From the NCBI GenBank assembly GCA_035048485.1, contig CM068586.1:32706849-32770848 (forward strand): a DNA stretch of 64,000 nt, given 5' to 3'. Positions 22,975 through 34,680 of the stretch are shown piece by piece. A program made the position numbers and the translations under genes. Each line of letters opens with the position of its first letter. Within the stretch, counting starts at the first letter, position 1. The notes under the pieces are model-generated. The model was not told the origin of the DNA. It saw nothing but the letters and a program-made list of their open reading frames with translations, and ran no database searches. This stretch comes from Pteria penguin. Lineage: Eukaryota > Mollusca > Bivalvia > Pterioida > Pteriidae.

Positions 22975-23645
22975 CCTTCATTTCCGGCATTAATGGTCAA
23001 TTGAACACCTCACTCTATGACAAACGTGACGAATTCAATTTCGCTATCACAAACTTTCCTTTCATAAGTAGCAACATTCTATCATCGCCCGCATACGGCG
23101 TATTCATATCTCAGTTAATACGTTATTCCTGAGCATGTTCACATTACAATGACTTTGTTCTGAGGGCTAGGCGACTTTCAGTTAAGCTGCTCAACCAGGG
23201 TTATATATGTGCTAGACTAGCAACGTCACCGAGGAAGCTCTACGGTCGTTACGAGATTCTTATTACTCCATATGATATCTCGTTATCCAGACTTTTAAAT
23301 TATATTCTGGACTGAGACCGATTCCGATCATTTTACACAGATTTGACACCTTCTATACTAGAAGGTTACCTACTTTGACTTCTCCATATATAAATACATA
23401 TGGAATTTACACGATTTGACTCTTTCTACTGGGTATATATGACGGGTGTTGCTAGTAAACAGGAGATGCTCACTCTCCCCGGGCACCTGATCTCACTTCA
23501 TCACGGGGGTTCACATATGCTCTTCAAGAAGACATGTTTTGTTATTTTCCCCTTGTTTTTCATTTTCACTGATTTTGTATGTCCTCTGGTTTCATGATTT
23601 GTAGACTTATGGTTTGGATTTATCCATCATCTTTACACAAAGCAA
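22975..23645 (+). pseudogene. Penelope-like reverse transcriptase, copy C (5'-truncated)
   Basis: Starts inside the polymerase: GQLNTSLYDKRDEFNF, ITNFPFISSNILSSPAYGVF, SQLIRYS-stop, ARRLSVKLLNQGYICARL, then a 3' tail with GACGGGTGTTGCTAG, CCCCGGGCACCTGATCTCAC and the end GGATTTATCCATCATC. It matches the element at 56925-59600 and not copies A and B, so two subfamilies sit side by side here. It lacks the catalytic core. Confidence 0.82.
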
Positions 23646-24048
23646 CGGTTCAATGGTTAGATATTACCTAGAAATACTTGAAGGTTTATAGTGGTAAAAC
23701 TTCGTAAATTATTCAAAACATCGTGTTTATAGCTCTCCTTATTGGATTTTTTCTACTGGATGAAGTTCGCAACTAGTTTGCTGTACAAATATTTTTGACT
23801 CCCATTTCCTTCACCATAAATGAAGAGGCGTGATATGTTGAAAAATATACAAAATTAATATTGGTATAAAAGGGTTTAGATGTTGAATTGTATTGTGTTG
23901 ATTTCGACGAATTTTCCGGAATTCATGCATCCAAGACTATTCTTGAATTCAAATACTTGAAATATATATACAGTTTTCGTACATTAGAATTCATTCTAAA
24001 ATAACGTAAGACTAAAGTAACGTAAGAAAGATAGTTAGTATAGTGTAT

Positions 24049-27000
24049 TTATTTTGCAAATAAACATTCAGCCTCCTTGCTGTAATCAAACACATCTGAT
24101 TCAATACACTGACAATGCATCGGGAAGGGCTGCAATATGGTGTACGACTCACCCATCTTAATAATGGTCCCATCAAAAGCCTGACAATTTGGTCCTGCAA
24201 TGTCAAGGTAAACTCGGTTATTCATAATTAAATAACTCTCTAATGCAAAATACAAAAGTGACAATTGTCAAGTGACTATGACAATAACATCAATGTACCT
24301 CAGCGGACATTCCTGGACCCCTGAAATTCAGAGTTGAGGCCAGGTGCCCGAGAGAATTAAGCGTCTCCTGAATGGTAAGTCACACCCGCCGTGAATGCGC
24401 CGACATACAGAATAAACAAAGTTTATTTTTTTCATTATATCAATAACCCAATAATCTGGTCAATAGAAAATGAAACCGATATTTTGTTACATGACAACAA
24501 TATAATTACAACTATCATTTACTGTATTCGTTTGTATCTAAGAAGATTCCGTTCATAGCATGGCAATGACTTGAGGTTTTTATATCAGTGAATATAGTTA
24601 TCTCACTCCACCTTAATGTTTTGTTTTGGGGGACATCTGATCTCGGAGGCAAATATTTCAACAGCTTGCACTGTTAATGCATATGCGCAGAAAAATTGTT
24701 TTTAATGATTTCTGTTTGATGCTCTTATGAGAATTTATTCAATATCTGCTGTAGTTATCAACATAATCGGTCTATTGGATTATAAGTTTAGTTAAAAGAC
24801 GAATAATGTTTGCTCCTTCTCCCTTTAATTCTGCTTTGTCCATAATGAACTTCGTTCAACTTTGTGCATATTATACTGTATATACACAAATATATATTTG
24901 TATGATTTGTTTTATATCACGCAATCACTATCTCACGTATTTGTCAAAATGTGTCTGATGTATTGTAAAGAGTATTATACATCTGCAGTGGATGAACAGA
25001 TCTAGAAGTAGTTAGGGATAATTTACGAGGCATGCCTTACGTGATTTAATTTTTACCCATCTCTTCCAAAAGATCAGCAGCCAGTTTATAGGGCAAGATT
25101 CATGCATCATAACGATTGAGGTACCTAGTATTAAAACGTTCATATTAACATATAGTTAGATTGGGTGGTAGTTGATAGTATGAGTTAAGATACGGTCCTG
25201 TGCGTATTTACTTTAGATAAACTGGTTGTCATCGCAGTGAAAAAAAACTCCCTTGTGCAAGCACATTACATAAAACGAGTAAAAAAAATCAGTAAATGAA
25301 TATTTTTAATTCCAGAATCAGATTTCACATAATCTTGGCAAGACCGGCCCTAAAATTTATGTCAATGAAATATGCCTAACGTAACGCTCTATACACGGTG
25401 AATTCAATCTGATGTAATTCTTATTCAGCGTTCCAATTAATCATAGTTATGACATCCATCATCCAAAGTCCGATAAACCTCTTACAAATGATATATCCGT
25501 TCAAGAAGTCATAAATATAAAAATTGAAAATATTCAATATATTCACTTTTTAAGGTAATAAAGGAAATTTCTTTTACGTTGCGAATGTGAAAAGCAACTG
25601 AAATATATATATTTTGGTCAGATTTTCTTAGGGAACGTTTAAGGATTACGCGATCGACATGGCAATTGTGCGGATGCCGAACGATGATCAGAGTAGGATA
25701 TTACCATGGATCCAATCATCCCTGGTGTGTCATTCCAACACACGATCACATTACTCTAGAAATATGTCCGATAACCGATTAGGACTACACAGATATATCG
25801 CCAGTCCATGGCAACTTTTCACAAATGCTCGTGCTTTGTGAAAATTTGTAATCTCTGTTTTGTTTGTTTGTTTGTTTGTTTGTTTTTTTTTTTTTTGTTT
25901 TTGTTTTTTTTTTTTGTTTTTGTTTTTTTTTTTTGTTTTTGGGTTTTTTTTTTTTGTGTGACCATGGCATACACGATCACCGATTTTTTTTTTTAATCTT
26001 ATGTATTGTAAAAGAATTTTATATGAATAGTTTTACATCGTATGTAATAACGTTTTTACTATGAACTATGAAAAATCGTTACATACAATAATACACCTTT
26101 TAACATTAAAACCCCTTTCTAAAAGTTTTTACATGAAATCGAAAAGAAGTCAATAGTAGAAGTCGGTTGACGTCAGTACACTTTTGTTACATGAATTTGA
26201 TGATGTTGCTCTGAATCTATTAAATTTCCTCATAAGTATACAACATATGGTGGTATATTTTGGCATCCGCCTGTCAGATCAATAAATGAAAGTGATGCTT
26301 GCCTTGTCGACATGATGAGAAAACATAACATAACTGTAACCCTTAAACTGGACGCATGACCTTGGTTCAAATCAATGACACAATCTTGTGCCATGGGCAA
26401 AAATTGTGTTTACTGTGACCTTGAATGTATGGCCTTGGGTCAAGAAAATAGCCCACCTGGTCGTCATGGGTAACAAACCGAGTTACGTTTAAATGAGATC
26501 TATGCCACAGCCACTGTTCTATGGAGTAGATATCGAATCCTTCACCACAAGCTCACTGCAAAATTCAAACTATAAATACAAACTTGGTCTAACATACCAT
26601 CATGGGTAACAATATGTTTTCACAGTATATAGCAGTTTTTATTTATGTTACAAAGTTCTTTTTAAAACATTAACATTGCCGACAATCTACACATTTAATA
26701 TATTACCAGTCTCCATTCTCATCGACATACCTCACTGTGGTATTATATTGTAATTGTCAACGGTTGAACATACACATGAATTACATCAGTTAAATCTTAG
26801 TAACAGATTCACTGTTTGGATGATAGTACTGCTAATTGCATATCTTTTTTTTTCTTTAGTTTCAGATTTTTTAACTTCGAAATGACCCGATGTGACCCCT
26901 TTTCTTTATTTCCATTAAGGCATCCAATTTTTTCATTATACATTGAATTTTCAAGTTTTGTAATCGTACAAGTTTAGATCATATCACAGTTGCAGAACTT

Positions 27001-30000
27001 TTTATCAAACTATCTGTTATTTTCTTGGTGTAACCCATTACTCTTAATTTAAAATGAAAGTTAATGTTGAGATGGCCATCATTTTACTTTAATGACTTGA
27101 ATTTCCCAATATTAATTTCAATCTTGTAGTTCATTTTATATGCAGTTTTCAAAGGAGTAGATACGTTTTATATAACTAATCCGCCCTGTAGAATGGTGAA
27201 TTTGTGTTTTGTTTAATAGTTTGATACCAGTAAACAAAGTCATACTCCTACAGGAGAAGGTTCTTGCCATGAAAACGTTTATGAAATCTCCTTATCGATA
27301 ATAACAGAAGAACCATTTAAACCTGTAACGGTTGTCGGATTTTTATCATTTAATTTTTTTTATGAAATAAAATTCGAAGTTTGGTATGAGCGTAGTCCTC
27401 GAGCAACATTATGGGTACACTGTTGATACATTTTATCACAAAGACTATTTTCATGAATGTTTGATAGTGCACGACAGCTAGGCTCATATTTAAATTTTTC
27501 CGGAAAACGAATATCGGATTCGTAATCGTAAGCATCGTAAGCGATTGAACGTGACCCGGTGCAGTGATGATTAGGTTACCGGCGCAGTATGCAATATAAT
27601 TTCAGAATTATAAAACATCATACAGTAGATCTCCATGTATTTCTTCAATGCATGCATACTAAATATTGATGAATCCCATTGAAATATCGACGTTTAACAG
27701 CTCACTGAACAAAAATTGACGGCGAACTTCGTTGATTTATATCAATTTCGTTCTTTCTGTCTGCAAGCATATATGTACACGCGTATGTGTATGGATTTAT
27801 GAATGTACAAACGTGTGATAATAGATCTACATATGTGACACACAAGCAACATTCATAACGTTCATTTCAGATCCTCTTCTGATAAACTTCATATATACCA
27901 TCAAGCATTAAGCCCATCTCCTCATGTCTTTCTGTCTGTATGTATGTTCGTACGTATGTGTGTATGCATGTGTCTGTGTGCGTGCATGTATGCCTGTATG
28001 TATGCATCCAAATTTTTAGATATCATTGACATTGATCATTGACGATTCCGATAGTGATGATGTTAATGAGGAGTATTATTGTTCATTGACATTATGGAGA
28101 TAGATGGAGGTTAAGAACACTGAACCAAGTTGTTACAGCCAGTATTTTGATAGTTGGAGTCAGAGGTTATGTGGGCAAAGAGAACGTACAATGTAGTAAT
28201 GCATCTGAGGACGGTATATCGTGGTTATACATGTCTGAACGCTAACATGTGGACCAATCAGAATTGTCAAACAAAACAAGTGAATTAGAATATACAACGT
28301 ATGCTATGTGTCTATTCAACGCTTCTAGGATATTCCATTGCTGTTGTGAAAATGTACCTGGGTTACACTCCTATATTCCGACGCTCCGATAGTCCGACAA
28401 TCCAATAGTCCGACGGTCCGTTACACCTACATTTCGACGGTCCGATAGTCCTACGGTCCGTTACACCTACATTTCGACGGTCCGATAGTCCGACGGTCCG
28501 TTAGTCCGACAGTCCAACGATTCAATAGTCCGACGGTCAAAACTTGAATGTTGATATTATCTGACGTCTAAAGAAAAAACAAGAGGCCAGACCGAGCCTA
28601 CATCCCGCAAAGACGCACCAATGTAAGGAAGCGTCCTCGTGCCACGGTCTGATTTTTTTTTCTCCAAATGAGGAGATACTAGCACCTAATTAGTAGATAA
28701 TAAGTCCTAATTAGGATTAAGCTATCATCTCATTAAGTGATAGTAAGTCCTAATTAGGTCTAAACTATCTCCTAATTAGGAGATATGTTTAAATCCTTAT
28801 TCGGATATAGTCCTAATTATGAGTTTTTTCACTTAATTGGGAGATACCTATCACCTAATTAGGAGATACTAACCCTTGCACCTAGGAGTTATCTCCTAAT
28901 TAGGACTTTGCTGTCACCTATTTAGGAAATAGTAAGTTCTAATTAGGAGATAGTTAGTCCTTAGTTAGGACTTAGCTGTCATCTAATTTGGAAATAGTAA
29001 GTCCTAATTAGGACTTAGCTATCACCTAATTAGGAAATAGTAAGTCCTCATTAGGACTAAGTTATCGCTTAATAAGGAGATATAAATCGCTCCTATTTAG
29101 GAGATAGCAAGTGTAAATTAGGACTTAGCTATCACCTAATTAGAAGATAGTATCAGTTGTAACTTTAATATATAAGACAGAAGCCATTGGTAAAAAATAT
29201 TTTAACACAGCACTCTCTTGCTTGATATTTAGTTGCGTAGCTAGAAGGTAGTATCAGTTGTCACTTTAATATGTAAGACATCATCTTCATCACATTCAGC
29301 ATTTATCAAGATTGGGTATTAAACCATTCACAATGACACTTTGATGACATGTTTTAACATTTGACGGTATCAAACCTTTGTGGAATTAATTTATGTGGAA
29401 GTATATATATATATATACTTTGAGATGTTTTGATGCATGGGGGTGACATTAGCACATGTTTAGGGCTCTCTTGTGAGCAGGACCCTGACTTCATTTGTTA
29501 TCCAATTTCAATGAAACTTGGGGTCTTTTACGTGCTGAGTCTATCCGCGACAAGTATCTTGACGCCTAAAGACATCTTTAACCTCTTTACCATCAGAGGT
29601 ACACCCGCGTATGGTTTGCCGGTGTGACGTACAGAAAAAAAATGACCCACGTTGAAAAATGACTCCAGCGTCATTTTTCAACGGATTGAGGGTCGATTTT
29701 CAACGTTAAAAAGTGATTCCCCCGATAATTGGTCACTTTCCAATTCCGCGCCCCTACCGAATTTCCCCCGCAATTCCAAAACAAAATGGCAGTATAAGCG
29801 GACATACGCTACGGGTCGGGTATAATGTCAATGAGTAGTATACGATCCGGCAGTAGAAAATATGAGACATGCGCATTAAGCAATTTTAAATATAGAACAA
29901 TACTGTTTTAGAAACCGCGGGAAATTGAAAATATAATGAACATGGAAGCCGACAAAGCCACGGATGAAGACGAAATATCTCCATATTCACTAATTATTAT

Positions 30001-33000
30001 GGCTATATTCAAAACAACGACCAGGCCGCAGAGATTGTAGAGGAGTATACAACAAGTATCTCTACATATTATGTTGAAACTATATGCACCAAAGGTTTCG
30101 GTGCTTTTGACATATATAAAGGCAATTTATCTAATATAATTTAACAAAAAAATCTTTAAAAATGACGTAAGAATAGTCTGTATATTATTTTCTCTCCAAA
30201 AATGACTCAGTGGTGGATTCAAGGGGCGGAAGGGGCGCTCGCAACCCCCCCCCCCCCTCCTCCCATCAAAAGACTTTGTTTTCATGATCTGTCATGCAGA
30301 ATATGATTAACATGCGCCATTAATGAAAATATTAATCATTTCATTGATTACAAATTATGGACCATAATCCAAAAATACAAAAAAGCATCAAATGTTGTCT
30401 TCTTCATCAAGTAAACAGACAAAGGATTCACCTGATTTTAAGTGTAACATGTCATCACTTTCTTGTTTCTTGATCCTCAACCATTTGATATATACCAAAT
30501 TCATTGAGTGTAATTGTATATATCTTGTATCATATCCTACTCAGTGATATTGAAGGATTACAACAGGTAGAGTATGATAGACCATGTACATATCTTGTAT
30601 CATATTTTACTCAGTGATACTGAAGGATTACAACAAGTAGTTCTGAGCATGACAGACCATGTATATATATTGTATCATATTTTACTCTGTGATATTGAAG
30701 GATTACAACAGGTAGAGTATGATGTATCATGTATAAAGGACAGATCTGTTAGAACATAGCATACTTACGTGCCAATCAACAAGGAGATAGAAAAATTTTA
30801 TGAAAGATGAGAGAATGCTACAAGATTGATTTATAATGTAAATAAAGAATAATAATAAAGACAATCTAAAATTCAAAATAAATGTCTACGCTAAAAATAT
30901 GTTTCCTTACGTCTATTTCAATAACAGTAATTGCGCTTCCGGTCGTATACTACTCATTGAAATTAATATCCCCGACCCATACGGGAGTACTCATTGACAT
31001 TGTCGTCGAGCCATACGCTACTATGGGTGAATCTCATCAGTCATAACGGGAGTGGGGATTTTTTAATGAATAAATGACTGTTTAGCTCAGATCTGTTAAA
31101 ATTACATTTTCATACGACTGTGTCTTAATGCTTTCATGAATTGTAGCTTGTAGTACTAAGAGAAATTAGTCAAATTTGGTCATATTTTGTAACAGGTTTA
31201 TCACCTGTATCCCCAAGTTCCCCTTGCAAAAGTCAAATGCAACATTCCTTGATTTTGTGACGGCATTGGGTTTTACTCTACTTGTAAGTCATGAGATTAT
31301 GTGTATGATTTTGGAAGACTTTGTGAAAACGTTTTGATATCGTGTTGTGATTCGAATTTGTTGTCGTGAAAATCGTGCTTTTTTAACATTAAAAGAAGTC
31401 TGAGAATGATAAGTAATCAGGTATACAGTCTATTTTTATTTTGGGGCATTAAAATCATAGCAGTTATGCTTTGAAAGTGACAGTAACGTCATGAAACTGA
31501 TTTCAAAATGCGTGAATTAGATTAGGGATAACATATTTCTAATTGAACGATTTGCAGGTATAAATTGTATCATTATACTGTCGCAAATACACGTTTTACC
31601 GCTCCGCTGACGCGTTGCGGTAAAACAAAAACGCCAATAAAAGTGTTGTTTTAGATAAATGATACAAACAACATTACATGGTAAATGTGATCTCAGCCGG
31701 TATTGACCCGAGCCGTAGGGCGAGAGCTGATGCCGGACTGAGGGCTGAGATCACGTAAACTAGACTACACTACTTTGACGTCAGCGCAAATAACTGACAG
31801 CGTCATTTTACCGTGTACGTCTATGACGTTAAAATGGCCTGAGACCAAGGCCGAGACAAGGGCATTCGGACATCCTCGTCCTTTTCCTGCGTAAAAAAAA
31901 CTCGGACGTCACTCGTAGCCATTATTGAAAAATAGTTCCTGTAGTTATGGACGCTTGCATGTGTACCAGACAAATAGGTCAGTGCTTGGCGTGTAATGAA
32001 GACAGTAGAAGACTTTCACAATTCAAAGGACATGAGTTAAACAGTAATCCCGAACTACTGCAGCTTTAATTACTTTCCTTGTTATACATTGTGTACTGGA
32101 TTACATTTTACATCGCCGAATTATTACTGAGTACAATGCAGGAAACCGACTGATGCATGGAATCAATGTAAGTCATTCCGCCGAGTGGCGTCCGAGTCTT
32201 TTTACGTAGGTACAAGTAAAGGGCGAGGTTGTTCCGAATGGAGACAAGGGCTGAGATCACAGAAAGTTTTGGGTGATCTCAGCCCTGCTCTGTGGGACAG
32301 GCAACACTGCCAGTGATTGTTCCACACAGTAGTAAAACAGTGTTTTCGGGGCAAATACAGTACCAAGTATATAATACACAAACAACATTACATGGTAAAT
32401 GTGATCTCAGCCATGGTTTCAGCCCTCAGTCAGGTATCAGCCCTCCCGAGATTAACTTCCTGTGATCTCAGCCCTGGTCCCTCGGGCTCTATCATACCAT
32501 CGTCATCAGAAGCTTTCTACGTGTATTTTAAGGCGCCTGTACATTTGTCCTTGTAACATGAATTCAGATGAAAGTATTGATCGTGTGATGGAAGAGGTAG
32601 ATAATCTCGCCATCGCCATTGCGTCATTGTCATTTGCATTCGCGTCATCGTCATCGCGCAACCACCCTTCAATTCGAGGATACGGTGGCGCGATCGTGGG
32701 CTACATGAAAACCTAGTCTTTAGACTATTGGACAGTCGGACTAACGAACCGTCGGACTATCGAACCGTCGGACTATGGGTCCGCCGGACTATCGAACCGT
32801 CGGACTATCGGGATGTTACCATGTACCTGTGAAATCTTCACCATGAGTATAACTGAAAACTTAAATGTATCTGTTGATTTCTTCCTGATCTCTTTAGTCT
32901 GACTTTTGTTATTTTTCAAGAAAAGCGTTTGATGCAACATGTTTTAATTGTAACGCGAATGCAGCGCTTGCACTTATATCTACATATTTAGAATTACTTA

Positions 33001-34680
33001 TGTATGATTAGTTAGTAAACATTTTACAACTGTCACACCTTTTCTGTCATTATTTTATTTATGACGATACTTTCATGTAAGCCTGTCATGACCATAGGAA
33101 AAGCGTGTCGGACTCATGGTCGGAAACGTTCGATTCTGGATAAACGCCAACAATCTGCGTGTTACTAGCAGTTGAAAGCTTAAAAATCACTAACTGCCAT
33201 TGTAGTGATTGTTCGGCAGCAGGTAAAAATTACTGAAGTGTAGAGAACTATTACCTGTCACTATATAGCTTACATACTGCTCAAGTTAACGTTAAACCAC
33301 AACAAACCTACCAATTTAACACAGTGTCACGTCAAACTAATTACGCATACAGCACTTGCATGACACATAATAGCTAAAAATTTTACATCTTCCGGGTGAT
33401 GTAGTAGTCCTAGAGGAGCTGCTCCTCCTTGATTTGGAAGCCTCTAGTGGCCGATAGGTTCGTGCGTTGGACTCGTAATGGGAAGGTTGCGAATTCGAAT
33501 CCCGCTGTCGCTCAACATGAGCGGGTGTGCCTTCGATGGCAAAAGTTGAAAACGTCTTCGGGCGTCAAGATGCCCTTGTCGAGGAAGGCTTGGCACGTAA
33601 AAGACCCCTCTCTGCCCATGGTGTGGGTGCCCGGAAGGAGGACCAATCAATGCGGTCTGCATGACAATGTCCCGTCACTACATAGCTGAAATATAGCTGA
33701 ACTCGCGTTCACAGTGACGTTAAACCACACCAAACCAAAACACACACGCACATTTGGAAAAAATGCATTTCCAATGCAGAAAGGTCGATCGAATTATTCA
33801 CTCTATTTGACATAAGTAAATACCAGTACTTTAAATTAGCAATATACTATTGTTTTTTGGTTCTATTGGAGTTATTTGGTGCATTTTGAATTAGCACCGT
33901 AATAATACCTCACGGTGATAAAGCGACGTCAACATCAATGCGTACTGTCATGACTTTAGAAGACCACAAAAACGTTATATTTGAACCCTTTTACAAAAGG
34001 ATTTTCGAAAAAAAATGTTCTAAAAATCTTCCTTTATGAATTCAAAGAGTTTTATTTCAATTCCATATAGGACCGATTTTAGTAGAAAACATACCTACTG
34101 CTTGACATTTTCTCGATTTAATACGGCCTAATTATTACAAGTAATAATAATGAAAAATATTCACTGTATTTGTTTGCACAGCTGTCCTAAGACTGACTGG
34201 CTCACTTTTTTCAGCCTCTTTTGTCGTCAAAAATTTATATATTATCAGAATTCTTATCATCGGCCTTGAGCATCACTGAAAAGACGGAAATTGTCGAAAT
34301 GCGCATCTGGTGCACAAAATTACGTATATATATTGTGATATTTATTTTAACAGTGTTGGATGGATGGCATTCGTCATCAAATTAAATTAAATATATTCTC
34401 TTTCATAAAAAGATTTCGAAACATTACCATCTGGACAAGTTTTGCAACATCTGGTAGGATCTTCTTTTGGGTTGACACACTGTGGTGCAAAGCAGTCTTC
34501 TATTGCACAATACGCATAACCATTGCGTTCACAAGTACACTGTTCACATGGTCCACGATGAAAATTCCCCACAGGGTAGTGTTTTCCCTCATACATACAC
34601 CCATCCGAGAAAGGTGTAGTATCCACAGATATCAAATTAAAATACAATGTACCAAGGAAAACTATACTCTTGAACAACAT
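24049..34680 (-). CDS. Small secreted VWC-domain protein, gene A (two coding exons)
   Basis: Coding exons 34680-34428 and 24194-24049 join in phase 1 to give 132 residues. The donor is CCAGATG|GTAATG (a weaker donor than in gene B) and the acceptor GACATTGCAG|GACC. A hydrophobic signal peptide (MLFKSIVFLGTLYFNLISV) leads into GCMYEGKHYPVG, CEQCTC, AYCAIEDCFAPQC and CCKTCPDG, the VWC pattern. Exon 2 reads PNCQAFDGTIIKMGE, PMHCQC and ends AECLFAK. Gene B differs in about half of the residues but keeps every cysteine of the first domain. The start follows a splice acceptor (TATTTCAG|AATATG), so a non-coding first exon lies upstream. The 10.2-kb intron holds a probable 4.5-kb mobile element and other repeats. 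Linking these two exons is inferred from phase and from gene B. Confidence 0.8.
24290..24415 (-). repeat. Penelope-like 3' tail fragment in VWC gene A intron
   Basis: The minus strand reads GGCGGGTGTGACTTACC, CAGGAGACGCTTAATTCTCT, CGGGCACCTGGCCTCAACTC, the same order as the tails at 5910-6127 and 23430-23600, more diverged. Confidence 0.55.
25862..25995. repeat. T-rich low-complexity tract
   Basis: (TTTG)n passing into long T runs split by single or paired G, with almost no A or C until 25961. Confidence 0.95.
26330..26500 (+). repeat. Dispersed TGACCTTGG repeat fragment
   Basis: Contains GCATGACCTTGGTTCAAATC, TGTGACCTTGAATGTATGGC and CTTGGGTCAAG with a regular spacing, resembling the direct TGACCTTG spacing at 56210-56360. 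Confidence 0.4.
28376..28545. repeat. Subterminal array of CGATAGTCCGACGGTCCG units (left)
   Basis: About eight imperfect units; within them a 53-bp block (CGTTACACCTACATTTCGAC then GGTCCGATAGTC) is repeated twice at about 28420-28500. Confidence 0.9.
28660..29165. repeat. Imperfect array of CCTAATTAGGAGATAGTAAGT units
   Basis: More than fifteen occurrences of CCTAATTAGG or one-base variants, alternating with GAGATAG, GAAATAGTAAGT and ACTTAGCTATCA. The unit is a palindrome, so the array could fold on itself. Confidence 0.93.
29480..29625 (-). repeat. Degraded SINE with CACGTAAAAGACCCC core
   Basis: The minus strand reads GATGTCTTTAGGCGTCAAGA then TACTTGTCGCGGATAGACTC then AGCACGTAAAAGACCCC, parallel to 33550-33608 (CGTCTTCGGGCGTCAAGATG and on). 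Its plus-strand 65-aa frame is a shadow. Confidence 0.65.
30205..30262 (+). repeat. GTGGTGGATTCAAGGGGCGG repeat with C13 tract (copy 1)
   Basis: CAGTGGTGGATTCAAGGGGC followed by a C-homopolymer at 30245-30257. The same start, CAGTGGCGGATTTAGAGC plus a C tract, occurs at 49208-49237. Confidence 0.6.
30505..30745 (+). repeat. Three-unit tandem repeat, about 85-90 bp
   Basis: Three consecutive units of TATCTTGTATCATATNNTAC, CAGTGATATTGAAGGATTAC, AACAGGTAGAGTATGATAGA with small length changes. The 61-aa frame across it (30574-30759) is itself repetitive because of this. Confidence 0.92.
31555..31760. repeat. Nested hairpins (TTTTACCGC and GTGATCTCAGCC)
   Basis: GTTTTACCGC and GCGGTAAAAC pair across 31593-31626, inside a wider TTGTATCATTAT / ATAAATGATACAA pairing. 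GTGATCTCAGCC (31688) pairs with GGCTGAGATCAC (31746-31757). The piece ACAAACAACATTACATGGTA (31666) recurs at 32380. Confidence 0.75.
31861..32290. repeat. 60-bp inverted repeat and internal 14-bp hairpin
   Basis: 31861-31921 (GCATTCGGACATCCTCGTCC, GCGTAAAAAAAACTCGGACG) is the imperfect inverse of 32178-32243 (CGTCCGAGTCTTTTTACG, GGGCGAGGTTGTTCCGAATG). Just outside, AGGGCTGAGATCAC (32250) and GTGATCTCAGCCCT (32273) form a perfect hairpin. Confidence 0.78.
32728..32815. repeat. Subterminal array of CGAACCGTCGGACTAT units (right)
   Basis: About five units in the opposite orientation to the array at 28376-28545. Confidence 0.9.
33085..33312 (+). repeat. tRNA-derived SINE, AACGTTAAACCACAAC tail
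   Basis: A tRNA-like head (TGACCATAGGAAAAGCGTGT, CGGACTCATGG, B box AAACGTTCGATTCTGG) and the tail TTAACGTTAAACCACAACAA. The tail matches that of the SINE ending at 33750. Confidence 0.6.
33432..33752 (+). repeat. Long tRNA-derived SINE with CACGTAAAAGACCCC core
   Basis: Head GTGGCCGATAGGTTCGTGCG, B box GCGAATTCGAATCCCG, the central GGCACGTAAAAGACCCCTC (33592-33610), then TGAAATATAGCTGAACTCGC and the end GTGACGTTAAACCACACCAA. About 320 bp and the most complete copy in the window. The 86-aa and 72-aa frames here (33429-33689) are shadows of the SINE. Confidence 0.8.
33753..34427. other. VWC gene A intron start, no gene seen
   Basis: AT-rich intron sequence next to the donor site at 34427-34422; nothing recognised. 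Confidence 0.5.

Larger units (their letters stand above)
24416..28354. other. VWC gene A intron, no gene seen
   Basis: Holds a T/G-rich low-complexity tract (25862-25995) and a TGACCTTGG-bearing repeat (26330-26500). Two overlapping frames in the T-rich tract are artefacts of composition. Confidence 0.5.
28355..32828. mobile_element. Candidate non-autonomous element bounded by inverted repeat arrays
   Basis: The left edge (28355: GTACCTGGGTTACACTCC then CGATAGTCCGACGGTCCG units to 28545) and the right edge read in reverse (32828: GTACATGGTAACATCCCG then CGATAGTCCGACGGTTCG units to 32728) are inverted partners. The bases just outside, TGTGAAAAT on the left and TGTGAAATC on the right, could be a degraded 9-bp target duplication. 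No transposase was found inside; the interior holds a CCTAATTAGG array, a SINE relic, a minisatellite and several hairpins. A hAT- or Mutator-type non-autonomous element would fit the duplication length. It lies in the VWC gene A intron. Confidence 0.5.

Noticed and set aside
25785..26064. Lys-rich and Phe-rich frames
   Set aside because: Translation of a T-rich low-complexity tract.
28376..28545. Possible CRISPR-like array
   Set aside because: Units are adjacent and imperfect with no uniform spacers, and the setting is a eukaryotic genome.
33429..33689. 86-aa plus and 72-aa minus frames
   Set aside because: Both lie within a tRNA-derived SINE.
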